A stretch of 64,000 bases of DNA from Salinimicrobium soli. Lineage in GTDB: Bacteria; Bacteroidota; Bacteroidia; Flavobacteriales; Flavobacteriaceae. Location: positions 930,001 to 994,000 of the forward strand of contig NZ_JBLUWW010000001.1 of NCBI RefSeq assembly GCF_048323655.1, given 5' to 3'. Position numbers and translations under genes: made by a program. The notes under the pieces are model-generated. The model ran no database searches and was not told the origin of the DNA. It saw nothing but the letters and a program-made list of their open reading frames with translations. The stretch's first letter is position 1. Each line of letters opens with the position of its first letter. Shown here one piece after another: positions 51,936 through 60,636 of this stretch.

Positions 51936-52439
51936 TTACCAGTTGGCCAAAGTTGCGTTAAAGATGTCCTGGGTGATGCGTGTAAATATTTCCTCCAGGG
52001 CGGTGGCAAGAGTTCCTCCTGTCAACTGCGCATTGGCAGGATAATCATAATAAAAGGAGAATCTCCTTTCCAGGTCCTTTTCAGGGTCAAGGGTATTATA
52101 GAACCGAACGTTTACCACAATAGTGAGTCGGTTTTGTGCCGCGGTGCTTTGTGCAGTGGCACTCATCGGCGACACGTAATAATCAACTATTTCTCCTTCG
52201 TAGACCAGGTCTCCGTTTGAATCAGTAAGGTTGAGGTTGGTCTGGCTCTGTATGAGGTCCTGCAATTGAAGGGTGAAAGTTCGGTCAATCCCCGGTTCCA
52301 CTATGGCAGAAGCATTCTGGAAGTAATTTACCTGGAAAGTTTGGGCGTTACCGGTATCAGCACCCGAAAAGGAATAAATTCCGCAGGAACTAAAGGTGAA
52401 AGCTATTAAACCAACCAGGAGGACTTGTAATTTCTTCAT
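51936..52439 (-). CDS. lptE: LPS assembly lipoprotein LptE
   Basis: 167-residue lipoprotein: signal VLLVGLIAFTFSSC with the lipid Cys at about residue 18, then GIYSFSGADTGNAQTFQVNYFQNASAIVEPGIDRTFTLQLQDLI. This pattern is typical of Bacteroidota LptE, which plugs the LptD barrel that delivers lipopolysaccharide to the cell surface. The start MKKLQVLL at 52439 is preferred to the codon 15 nt upstream. lptD is not in the window. Confidence 0.88.
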   Translation of the reverse strand: MKKLQVLLVGLIAFTFSSCGIYSFSGADTGNAQTFQVNYFQNASAIVEPGIDRTFTLQLQDLIQSQTNLNLTDSNGDLVYEGEIVDYYVSPMSATAQSTAAQNRLTIVVNVRFYNTLDPEKDLERRFSFYYDYPANAQLTGGTLATALEEIFTRITQDIFNATLANW

Positions 52440-52465
52440 ATAATAAGGACCCAAAAAGGCCTTTT

Positions 52466-53722
52466 TTAAAGGTCGTATTGTTTGATCTTTCGGTAAAGAG
52501 TACGCTCACTGATCCCCAATTCTTCAGCAGCTGCCTTGCGTTTTCCGTTGTGGCGCTCCAAAGATTTCTTAATGAGTTCCAGTTCTTTATCCTGTAAAGA
52601 AAGTGTCTCTTCTTCCTCGATTTCTTCTGCAAAATAATATTTATCCTGCTTATCGGGCATATTATTCTGCGGAATTTGAAGCACTTCCAATTGCTCGTCT
52701 GTGATCTCTTCGGGCACTACTTCTTCCTCTTCGCCGCCACCATAGATCTTCTGAATAAGGCCTTCATTCTCTTCTTTCACCTTATCCTTATTATCGTGCT
52801 TCATCAATTCCAGCGTAAGCTTTTTGAGATCGTTGAGATCACTTTTCATATCGAAAAGCACTTTATAAAGGATCTCGCGCTCATTGCTGAAATCGCTTTC
52901 TTTCTTCTTTTCTTCAATAACAGCCGGAAGATTACTGCCAATGCCTGGCAAATAGGCTTTAAGAATAGGTCCGGTTATATTGCGCTCCTGCTCCAGAACA
53001 GAGATCTGTTCAGCAATGTTTCGCAGTTGCCGCACGTTTCCACTCCAGCGATATTTTTGAAGCAGGTCAACTGCCTCGTCATCCAAACGGATGGTGGGCA
53101 TTTTATACTTCAAGGCAAAATCTGAAGCGAATTTCCTGAATAATAAATGAATGTCGTCCTTACGCTCCCGTAATGGCGGCAGGTAAATCTCCACCGTACT
53201 TAAACGGTAGTAAAGATCTTCACGGAATTTCTCTTTTTTAATGGCTTCGAACATATTGAGGTTCGTTGCCGCTACTATTCGCACATTCGTCTTTTGAACT
53301 TTGGAAGAACCCACTTTAATAAATTCTCCATTTTCAAGGACCCTTAAAAGACGTACCTGGGTGGTAAGTGGGAGTTCCCCAACTTCATCCAGGAAGATGG
53401 TGCCTCCATCGGCCACTTCAAAATAGCCGCTTCTGGTCTGGGTAGCACCCGTAAAAGCGCCTTTTTCATGACCAAAAAGCTCACTGTCTATAGTTCCTTC
53501 AGGAATAGCACCGCAGTTTACGGCAATGTATTTTCCGTGCTTGCGGTGAGAAAGGGCGTGAATGATCTTTGGTATACTTTCTTTACCAACCCCGCTTTCT
53601 CCGGTAACCAAAACTGAAATATCGGTAGGGGCAACCTGAATGGCTTTTTCAACCGCCCGGTTGAGCTTCTCGTCATTCCCCAGGATGCCAAAACGCTGTT
53701 TTATTGCCTGTACGCTTTCCAT
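52466..53722 (-). CDS. Sigma-54 dependent transcriptional activator without receiver domain
   Basis: 418-residue AAA+ activator. Walker A is GESGVGKE (41-48), the sigma-54 contact loop is GAFTGA (88-93), Walker B lies in GGTIFLDEVGEL, and the Fis-type helix-turn-helix is at the C-terminus (about 390-418, RKAAAEELGISERTLYRKIK). The AAA domain starts at about residue 15, so there is no phosphorylation or sensor domain. An unusual acidic linker of about 110 residues (about 275-385) lies between the AAA domain and the HTH. Position next to lptE and miaB is typical for this regulator in Flavobacteriaceae (recalled). Targets unknown. Confidence 0.92.
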   Translation of the reverse strand: MESVQAIKQRFGILGNDEKLNRAVEKAIQVAPTDISVLVTGESGVGKESIPKIIHALSHRKHGKYIAVNCGAIPEGTIDSELFGHEKGAFTGATQTRSGYFEVADGGTIFLDEVGELPLTTQVRLLRVLENGEFIKVGSSKVQKTNVRIVAATNLNMFEAIKKEKFREDLYYRLSTVEIYLPPLRERKDDIHLLFRKFASDFALKYKMPTIRLDDEAVDLLQKYRWSGNVRQLRNIAEQISVLEQERNITGPILKAYLPGIGSNLPAVIEEKKKESDFSNEREILYKVLFDMKSDLNDLKKLTLELMKHDNKDKVKEENEGLIQKIYGGGEEEEVVPEEITDEQLEVLQIPQNNMPDKQDKYYFAEEIEEEETLSLQDKELELIKKSLERHNGKRKAAAEELGISERTLYRKIKQYDL

Positions 53723-53779
53723 TCGTTTAATTCAAGATTCAAAATTCAGTATTCAGAATTTCTTACTGCTTACTGATGA

Positions 53780-55225
53780 CTAATTATTCTCGCTCAAACC
53801 AACCGCTTCCCCAATAAGAGTGGCGCTGGTGCAATCATTGATCTTAACGTTTACAAAATCTCCCACTTTATAGTTTTCCTTCGGAAACACCGCCACAGTG
53901 TTCTGGGTAGTCCTTCCGCTCCAATGAAGATCAGATTTCTTGGATTCTTTCTCTATAAGTACTTCCACGGTCTTACCAACAAACTGTTTTGTTCTGTAAT
54001 GACTGTGTTGTTGCTGCAGGTTCACGATCTCGGTAAGCCTTCGCTTTTTGACTTCTTCAGGAACATCATCTTCGAGCTTTCGTGCAGCCATGGTTCCGGG
54101 TCTTTCTGAATAGGCGAACATGAATCCAAAATCATATTTTACGTACTCCATTAAAGACAGGGTGTCCTGGTGATCTTCTTCTGTTTCGGTAGGGAAACCG
54201 GTGATCATATCCTGTGAAATAGCACAATCTGGCATTAACTTCCTGATGTTGTCTATCAACTCGAAATATTCTTCCCGCGTGTGAAGACGGTTCATCTCCT
54301 TCAGGATCCTGTTGCTTCCGCTTTGGACCGGCAGGTGGATGTATTTACAAATATTCGGGTGAACTGCCATGGTCTCAATCACGTCCAGTGTCATGTCCTG
54401 CGGATTGGAAGTAGAGAACCTTATTCTCATTTTTGGATGCGCTGTAGCTACCATTTTCAGAAGTCCGGAAAAGTTGGTCGCCGTAGCTTTCTGCATTTCC
54501 GAAGCATTTTTGAAGTCTTTTTTGAGTCCGCCGCCATACCATAAATAGGAGTCGACATTCTGTCCCAAAAGAGTAACTTCTTTGAATCCTTTTGCTGCCA
54601 GATCATTCACTTCTTCCAGTATGGACTGAGGATCACGACTACGTTCCCTTCCGCGGGTAAACGGTACCACGCAGAACGTACACATATTATCGCAACCACG
54701 GGTAATGGAAACAAACGCAGAAACTCCATTGCTTTGAAGACGCACCGGAGAAATATCCCCGTAAGTCTCCTCTTTTGAAAGGATCACGTTCACCGCGTTC
54801 CTTCCTTCTTCCACTTCATTAATAAGGTTAGGCAGGTCTTTATAGGCATCGGGGCCTACAACGAGATCCACTATTTTTTCTTCCTCAAGGAATTTAGCTT
54901 TGAGACGCTCGGCCATGCAACCCAGTACTCCTACCTTCATTCCGGGATTGATCTTCTTTACTGCGTTGTATTTTTCAAGTCTTTTTCGAACTGTTTGCTC
55001 TGCCTTGTCTCTAATGGAACAGGTATTAATAAGGACCAGGTCAGCTTCTTCAAGATTCTGAGTAGTATTAAAACCTTCTTTGGCCAGAATAGAGGCCACG
55101 ATCTCACTGTCACTGAAATTCATCTGGCAACCGTAGCTCTCAATCATCAGCTTTCTTCCATTCCCTTTTTGTGGTTCCATCACCAGGGAATTCCCTTGTT
55201 GTTTTTCGTCTATTATCTTCTCCAT
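53780..55225 (-). CDS. miaB: tRNA-2-methylthio-N6-dimethylallyladenosine synthase
   Basis: 481-residue radical-SAM methylthiotransferase that modifies A37 of UNN-decoding tRNAs. The N-terminal cluster ligands are in YGCQMNFSDSE, NTCSIRDKAE and LGCMAERLK. The radical-SAM triad is CDNMCTFC (about 177-184). The TRAM domain occupies the last 70 residues (RTKQFVGKTVEVLIEKES). The 25-residue N-terminal extension before LMIESYGCQ is common in Bacteroidota. It has its own promoter and heads the minus-strand block that runs to secG. Confidence 0.95.
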   Translation of the reverse strand: MEKIIDEKQQGNSLVMEPQKGNGRKLMIESYGCQMNFSDSEIVASILAKEGFNTTQNLEEADLVLINTCSIRDKAEQTVRKRLEKYNAVKKINPGMKVGVLGCMAERLKAKFLEEEKIVDLVVGPDAYKDLPNLINEVEEGRNAVNVILSKEETYGDISPVRLQSNGVSAFVSITRGCDNMCTFCVVPFTRGRERSRDPQSILEEVNDLAAKGFKEVTLLGQNVDSYLWYGGGLKKDFKNASEMQKATATNFSGLLKMVATAHPKMRIRFSTSNPQDMTLDVIETMAVHPNICKYIHLPVQSGSNRILKEMNRLHTREEYFELIDNIRKLMPDCAISQDMITGFPTETEEDHQDTLSLMEYVKYDFGFMFAYSERPGTMAARKLEDDVPEEVKKRRLTEIVNLQQQHSHYRTKQFVGKTVEVLIEKESKKSDLHWSGRTTQNTVAVFPKENYKVGDFVNVKINDCTSATLIGEAVGLSENN

Positions 55226-55258
55226 AAATCAAAAAGTACCATTGGGTATTTGAACGCG

Positions 55259-55289
55259 CAAAGATACGTTTTTAGTTGAGATATGACAA
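55259..55289 (-). promoter_or_regulatory. Promoter of miaB
   Basis: On the minus strand TTG (55289-55287), 20 nt spacer, TATCTTTG (55266-55259): a full consensus match, about 34 nt before the start codon. Confidence 0.7.
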
Positions 55290-55402
55290 AGTGACAGGAG
55301 ATAAAATCACCTTCTTCAATGATAGCTGAAAACCCCATTTTCTAAAATTAAAAGCCGATATTTAAAAATTCCTCTACTTTTGCAAAACAAAAAATTGGTG
55401 CT

Positions 55403-57946
55403 ATGGCAAAGAATTTAGTGATCGTAGAGTCCCCTGCAAAGGCAAAGACTATAGAAAAATTCCTGGGAAAAGACTATAAGGTCGCTTCCAGTTTTGGTCA
55501 TATTGCCGATCTGCCTACCAAAGAACTGGGGGTGGATACCGAGGGTGATTTTACTCCTAAATATATAGTATCTAAAGACAAGCGCGAAGTAGTCAAGAAG
55601 CTTAAGGCGCTTGCCAAAGATGCAGATACTGTATGGCTGGCGAGTGATGAGGACCGCGAGGGAGAGGCGATCGCCTGGCACCTGGCTGAAGAGCTGGACC
55701 TCGATATGAGCAAAACCAAGCGTATCGTTTTCCATGAGATCACTCAATCTGCTATTTTAAAAGCTATAGAGAATCCGCGAGGGATCAATTATAATTTGGT
55801 AAATGCGCAACAGGCCCGTAGGGTCCTGGACCGTTTAGTGGGTTACGAACTTTCTCCGGTACTTTGGAGAAAGGTAAAAGGCGGACTTTCAGCGGGAAGG
55901 GTGCAGTCTGTATCTGTTCGATTGATCGTTGAAAGAGAGAGGGAAATTCAGAATTTCACTCCGGAAGCCTCCTATCGCATCGATGCTGAATTTACTACGG
56001 AAGAGGGAAAGGTCTTCAAGGCAAAACTTCCGAAGAATTTTGACACAAAAGAGGAATCAGAAGAATTCCTTTCAGAAAATATAGGCGCCAACTTTAAGGT
56101 TGCCGATCTTACTACCAAACCGGCGAAAAAGTCTCCGGCACCACCTTTTACAACGTCTACCCTGCAACAGGAAGCGGCCCGGAAATTATATTTTTCGGTA
56201 AGCAAGACCATGACCATGGCGCAGCGACTGTATGAAGCGGGACATATTACATATATGAGAACAGACAGTGTAAACCTGTCTGACGATGCCCGAAAAGGAG
56301 CTAAAAAAGAGATCCTGGATGCGTATGGAGAGAAATACAGCAAGGCCAGGCAGTTCAAAGGTAAGTCTAAAGGAGCACAGGAAGCTCACGAAGCGATAAG
56401 GCCTACCAACTTTGCCAATCACACGGTGAGGGCAGAGCGTGATGAGCAACGTTTATATGAATTGATCTGGAAAAGAGCTATCGCCTCACAAATGAGTGAA
56501 GCACAGCTAGAGCGTACCAACGTGAAGATTGAAGCCGATAAACATGATAAACATTTCACCGCGAATGGAGAAGTTCTGAAATTCGACGGTTTCCTGAAGG
56601 TCTATCTTGAAGGAAGGGATGACGAAGATGAGGAATTGCAGGAGCAGGAAGGAATGTTGCCGGCATTGCGGGTAAATGAAAAACTGGAGAATAATTACAT
56701 TACCGCGACAGAGCGATTTACTCGTCCGCCATACCGCTATACTGAAGCTTCCCTCGTGAAAAAACTGGAAGAATTGGGTATTGGCCGACCTTCAACATAT
56801 GCGCCTACCATTTCTACCATTCAAAATAGAAATTATATCGAAAAAGGTTCTGTAGAAGGAACTGAAAGGGAATATGTGCAGTTGTCTTTAAAGCGCGATA
56901 AGCTCAGCGAGAAAAAACTGACCGAGACTGTGGGGAGTGATAAAGGAAAGCTGGTGCCAACAGATGTTGGAATGGTAGTGAACGATTTTCTCGTAAACCA
57001 TTTCTCCAGTATCCTTGACTATAATTTCACCGCCAAGGTGGAACAGGATTTCGATGAGATCGCAGAAGGCCATGAGGAATGGACCCGCATGATGAAGGAC
57101 TTCTACAATGATTTTCACCCGCAGGTGGAGCATGTTGCCGAAAATGCTGAAAGAGAAGTGGGAGAGAGGATCCTTGGACAGGATCCCGTTTCAGGAAAGC
57201 CTGTGAGTGTTCGTCTTGGAAAATTTGGACCTATGGTGCAAATGGGCTCTGTAGAAGATGAAGAAAAACCGAAATTCGCCAGTCTTTCGCCTGATCAAAC
57301 CCTGGATTCTGTCACTTTTGAGGAGGCTATGGAGCTGTTCAAACTTCCGAAGGAGTTGGGCGAATACAAGGGCGAGACTGTTGAAGTGAACAATGGCCGT
57401 TTTGGGCCATATGTGAAATACGGAAAGAAATTCGTTTCTTTAGATAAAGGTGAAGATCCATTGCAGGTGAGCATGGATCGAGCAGTAGAGCTTATCAAAG
57501 CCAAGGAAAAAGCAGATGCTCCTATCTATGAATACAAGGGGCTTCCGGTTCAAAAAGGAGTGGGGAGATTTGGTCCTTTCCTCAAGTGGAATGACATGTT
57601 CATCAATGTCAGTAAAAAATATGATTTTGATGATCTTTCCGCAGAAGATATTGAAGAGCTTATTGAAGACAAGCTTAAGAAGGAGAAAGAAAAGGTGATC
57701 CAGAACTGGGAAGAAGAAGGGATTCGTGTTGAGAAAGCACGGTGGGGCCGATCCAACATCATAAAAGGCAAAACCAAGGTTGAACTACCAAAAACCGTAG
57801 ATGCTGCAAAGTTGAGCCTGGAAGAGGTGAAGGATATTCTGGAGAAAAAAGCTCCAAAGAAGAAAGCCGCTAAAAAGAAGGCTACTACTAAAAAAACCAC
57901 GGCCAAGAAAACTACCCGAAAAACTTCTGCGACCAAAAAGAAATAA
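55403..57946 (+). CDS. topA: DNA topoisomerase I
   Basis: 847-residue type IA topoisomerase that relaxes negative supercoils. The Toprim domain opens with LVIVESPAKAKTIEKFLG and has DEDREGEAIAWHLAEEL. The catalytic Tyr lies in ITYMRTDSVNLS (about 294). The C-terminal region lacks CxxC zinc fingers; instead it has several FGPxVKxG-type repeats (about 610-800) and ends in a Lys/Ala/Thr tail of some 35 residues (about 812-847) resembling histone H1. A TACTTTTG -7-like box lies at 55375-55382, but no good -33 element is seen. The next gene starts 3 nt downstream. Confidence 0.96.
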   Translation: MAKNLVIVESPAKAKTIEKFLGKDYKVASSFGHIADLPTKELGVDTEGDFTPKYIVSKDKREVVKKLKALAKDADTVWLASDEDREGEAIAWHLAEELDLDMSKTKRIVFHEITQSAILKAIENPRGINYNLVNAQQARRVLDRLVGYELSPVLWRKVKGGLSAGRVQSVSVRLIVEREREIQNFTPEASYRIDAEFTTEEGKVFKAKLPKNFDTKEESEEFLSENIGANFKVADLTTKPAKKSPAPPFTTSTLQQEAARKLYFSVSKTMTMAQRLYEAGHITYMRTDSVNLSDDARKGAKKEILDAYGEKYSKARQFKGKSKGAQEAHEAIRPTNFANHTVRAERDEQRLYELIWKRAIASQMSEAQLERTNVKIEADKHDKHFTANGEVLKFDGFLKVYLEGRDDEDEELQEQEGMLPALRVNEKLENNYITATERFTRPPYRYTEASLVKKLEELGIGRPSTYAPTISTIQNRNYIEKGSVEGTEREYVQLSLKRDKLSEKKLTETVGSDKGKLVPTDVGMVVNDFLVNHFSSILDYNFTAKVEQDFDEIAEGHEEWTRMMKDFYNDFHPQVEHVAENAEREVGERILGQDPVSGKPVSVRLGKFGPMVQMGSVEDEEKPKFASLSPDQTLDSVTFEEAMELFKLPKELGEYKGETVEVNNGRFGPYVKYGKKFVSLDKGEDPLQVSMDRAVELIKAKEKADAPIYEYKGLPVQKGVGRFGPFLKWNDMFINVSKKYDFDDLSAEDIEELIEDKLKKEKEKVIQNWEEEGIRVEKARWGRSNIIKGKTKVELPKTVDAAKLSLEEVKDILEKKAPKKKAAKKKATTKKTTAKKTTRKTSATKKK

Positions 57947-57949
57947 ATA

Positions 57950-59110
57950 ATGGAACTGGATTTTTTGTCCCCCGTTAATGAACAACTTCTGGAAGAGGCG
58001 GTTGCTTCCAATTCCTTAAGATCTTCCCTCAGGATACATTCGGCAGAAAAGGCTTTTCCCGATCTGGAGGAAGTGAAAATTGCCATTTTTGGAGTCCTTG
58101 AAGACCGGCTCGATGAGAACCGAACTGAGGAAGAATTTAGCTTTGACGAAATACGGCGCAATTTTTACCGCTTGTTTCCAGGGAACTGGCATCTTACTAT
58201 TGCAGATCTTGGGGATATCCAAAAAGGGGAAACTGTAGAGGATACTTTTTTCGCGGTACAAACTGTTGTGAACCAGCTGCTTAAAAAGGGGATTATTCCG
58301 CTTATTCTTGGCGGGAGCCAGGATCTTATTTACGGGCAGTACCGAGCGTACGATGGGGTGGAACAAATGGTGAACCTGGTGAATATTGATTCTCAATTTG
58401 ATCTCGGGGATGCCGATAAACCCATTAGTAACAAATCATATGTTGGAAAGATCGTTGTAACAAAACCTTACAACCTTTTCAATTATTCAAATCTGGGGTA
58501 TCAAACCTATTACAATTCACAGGAAGAGATCGAATTAATGGAGCGACTGTTCTTTGACGCTTACCGGTTGGGAGAAGTTACAAAAGATATTGCTGTAGTG
58601 GAGCCTGTAATGCGGGATGCGAACCTGGTGGGGCTTGATCTTACTTCGGTAGAGGCAGGAGCCTTCGGGAATTTCAGGATAGATTCTCCAAACGGCTTCA
58701 GCGGAAAAGAGATCTGTGCTTTATCCAGATATGCCGGCATTAGTGACAAGGTATCTTCTTTTGGAATCTATGAATTCAGTTCTAAATTTAATTTTCCTTC
58801 GGCAACCATGCTGGTTGCTCAAATAATGTGGTATTTTATTGAGGGAGTTAATTTTAGAAAGAATGAAAATACTATTTCTGCAAAAAAGGAGTTTATAAAG
58901 TATCAGGTTCCCATTGATGATGAGATACTTGTCTTTTATAAGAGTCCGGTGAGCGGGCGCTGGTGGATAGAAATTCCTTTTATTTCACCGGCAAATAATA
59001 AATTGAAGCGGCACACGTTATTACCATGCACGCATGAGGATTACGTGGAGGCCTGTAATCAGGTAATTCCTGAGAGATGGTATAAAACTAAACGGAAAAA
59101 CGAAATTTAA
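57950..59110 (+). CDS. Arginase-fold protein with degenerate metal site (annotated formimidoylglutamase in relatives)
   Basis: 386-residue member of the arginase/agmatinase/formiminoglutamase superfamily. Alignment by eye places GGSQD (121-125) where active enzymes have GGDHS, DSQFD (147-151) where they have DAHxD, and LDLTSVE (D230, T232) where they have xDxDxxDP. Thus both metal-binding His are Gln and one Asp is Thr; the binuclear manganese site is probably lost. The fold marks (PLILGGSQDL, IVVTKP, GLDLTSVEAGAFG) remain. It starts 3 nt after topA and lies directly before gldK, an arrangement I recall from other gliding Flavobacteria. Probably a structural or regulatory protein rather than an enzyme (inference). 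Confidence 0.8.
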   Translation: MELDFLSPVNEQLLEEAVASNSLRSSLRIHSAEKAFPDLEEVKIAIFGVLEDRLDENRTEEEFSFDEIRRNFYRLFPGNWHLTIADLGDIQKGETVEDTFFAVQTVVNQLLKKGIIPLILGGSQDLIYGQYRAYDGVEQMVNLVNIDSQFDLGDADKPISNKSYVGKIVVTKPYNLFNYSNLGYQTYYNSQEEIELMERLFFDAYRLGEVTKDIAVVEPVMRDANLVGLDLTSVEAGAFGNFRIDSPNGFSGKEICALSRYAGISDKVSSFGIYEFSSKFNFPSATMLVAQIMWYFIEGVNFRKNENTISAKKEFIKYQVPIDDEILVFYKSPVSGRWWIEIPFISPANNKLKRHTLLPCTHEDYVEACNQVIPERWYKTKRKNEI

Positions 59111-59154
59111 TTATATTGTGACGAGTATAACGCGCTGCATTTTACCTAAATAAA

Positions 59155-59185
59155 TTGTTTATTAAAAAATAAATAAATAGGTTTA
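59155..59185 (+). promoter_or_regulatory. Candidate promoter of gldKLMN
   Basis: TTG at 59155-59157, 20 nt AT-rich spacer, TAGGTTTA at 59178-59185 (one mismatch to TAnnTTTG). It lies in the gap between the arginase-like gene and gldK, 36 nt before the gldK start. Confidence 0.5.
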
Positions 59186-59221
59186 CTGCCGTGAAGTCGT
59201 TGTCCTAACTTGAAAGATATT

Positions 59222-60577
59222 ATGAGGAAACTTTTATTGCTTATTGCTGTTATTGCTGTTCTGGCCTCCTGTGGCCGGGGAGATCAGGGGCAATTGGTAG
59301 GTGTGCAGGGGAAGAAGTGGCATCCTGAAAAACCATACGGGATGACCTTGATCCCGGGAGGTGCTTTCATTATGGGTAAATCTGATGATGATATCGCTGC
59401 ATTGAAAAATGCACCCCCAAAGACTGTTACCGTTCGTTCTTTCTATATGGATGAGACTGAGATCACGAATTCTGAATATCGTCAGTTCGTGAATTGGGTG
59501 CGCGACTCTGTAGTGCGTATGAAACTGGCCATTTTTGCTGAAGAGCTGGGGGAAACTCCGGGAACCGGCGGAATTGGAGAATTTGCTTTTGCTGATACTG
59601 ACGAAGAAAACATGACTGTCTACGAAAAGTACATGTATGACAACTATTACAGTATGGGCGGTTATGAAGGAAGAAAACTGAACAAAAATGTGGATATCAT
59701 TTGGGACACCCGTGATTATCCAGATGAATATTATGCTGAGGTAATGGATACCATGTACATTCCTATCGAGGAAGTGTATAACGGTCAACGTTCCATCGAT
59801 ACCAAGCACCTGAAATTCCGTTACACCTGGATGGATGTTTCTGCAGCAGCTAGAGCCGAACCGGGAAGACGTACAGATTTCATTAAAACTGAAGAAATTG
59901 CTATTTATCCTGATACCACTGTGTGGATCAAGGATTTTAATTATTCTTATAATGAGCCAATGCATAATGACTATTTCTGGCATGATGCATATGGTGATTA
60001 TCCGGTAGTGGGTGTTTCCTGGAAGCAGGCACGTGCCTTTGCGCAATGGAGAACTCTTTATCACAACGCTTACCGTAAGGAAAGAGGTAAGCACAATGTG
60101 AACTCTTATAGATTGCCAACCGAAGCAGAATGGGAATATGCTGCGCGGGGTGGACTGGAATCTGCCTCTTATCCATGGGGTGGTCCATATACCAAAAATG
60201 ACCGTGGGTGTTTTATGGCCAACTTCAAACCTTTAAGGGGAGATTATGCGGCAGACCAGGCATTGTATACAGTAGAGGCGAAGTCATATGAGCCAAATGA
60301 CTACGGCTTGTACAATATGGCCGGGAACGTGGCTGAGTGGGTCTTCTCTTCTTATGACCCTGCATCCTATGAATATTCTTCTTCAATGAACCCTTCGGTT
60401 AATGATGAAGCGAACTTGAAAAAAGTAGTGCGCGGCGGTTCATGGAAAGATGTAGCCTACTTCCTGCAGGTGAGCTCAAGGGATTATGAATATGCTGATT
60501 CCGCAAGAAGCTATATTGGCTTTAGAACTGTACAGGACTATTTGGGTACTGATGTTACCCTAAATGCAACACGATAA
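59222..60577 (+). CDS. gldK: Gliding motility/T9SS lipoprotein GldK
   Basis: 451-residue outer-membrane lipoprotein: signal LLLLIAVIAVLASC with the lipid Cys at about residue 17. The body is a formylglycine-generating-enzyme (SUMF1) fold: MTLIPGGAFIMGKSDDD, FYMDETEITNSEYRQFVNWV, VVGVSWKQARAFAQWR, YRLPTEAEWEYAARGG and YNMAGNVAEWV...VVRGGSWKD. GldK (PorK) forms, with GldN (PorN), the periplasmic ring of the T9SS. The ATG at 59222 is used; a TTG 12 nt upstream is in frame. First gene of gldKLMN. Confidence 0.97.
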   Translation: MRKLLLLIAVIAVLASCGRGDQGQLVGVQGKKWHPEKPYGMTLIPGGAFIMGKSDDDIAALKNAPPKTVTVRSFYMDETEITNSEYRQFVNWVRDSVVRMKLAIFAEELGETPGTGGIGEFAFADTDEENMTVYEKYMYDNYYSMGGYEGRKLNKNVDIIWDTRDYPDEYYAEVMDTMYIPIEEVYNGQRSIDTKHLKFRYTWMDVSAAARAEPGRRTDFIKTEEIAIYPDTTVWIKDFNYSYNEPMHNDYFWHDAYGDYPVVGVSWKQARAFAQWRTLYHNAYRKERGKHNVNSYRLPTEAEWEYAARGGLESASYPWGGPYTKNDRGCFMANFKPLRGDYAADQALYTVEAKSYEPNDYGLYNMAGNVAEWVFSSYDPASYEYSSSMNPSVNDEANLKKVVRGGSWKDVAYFLQVSSRDYEYADSARSYIGFRTVQDYLGTDVTLNATR

Positions 60578-60636
60578 TAAAATCCCTATTTTCACAACAA
60601 CAACCTAAAAAGAACAAAACCTAAATTTTTATCATT

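Noticed and set aside
52449..52468. AAAAAGGCCTTTTTT hairpin at the 3' end of the activator gene
   Set aside because: Possible weak hairpin overlapping the coding end; too short to call terminator or repeat.
57550..58161. 203-codon Ser/Phe-rich minus-strand frame
   Set aside because: It is the complement of the Lys-rich TopA tail and the arginase-fold gene; the composition is explained by that.
42430..59545. GCCATTTTTG matches inside coding DNA (about 42432, 58081, 59528)
   Set aside because: These are half-sites in codons for Ala-Ile-Phe type sequences without the left arm; not members of the palindrome family.
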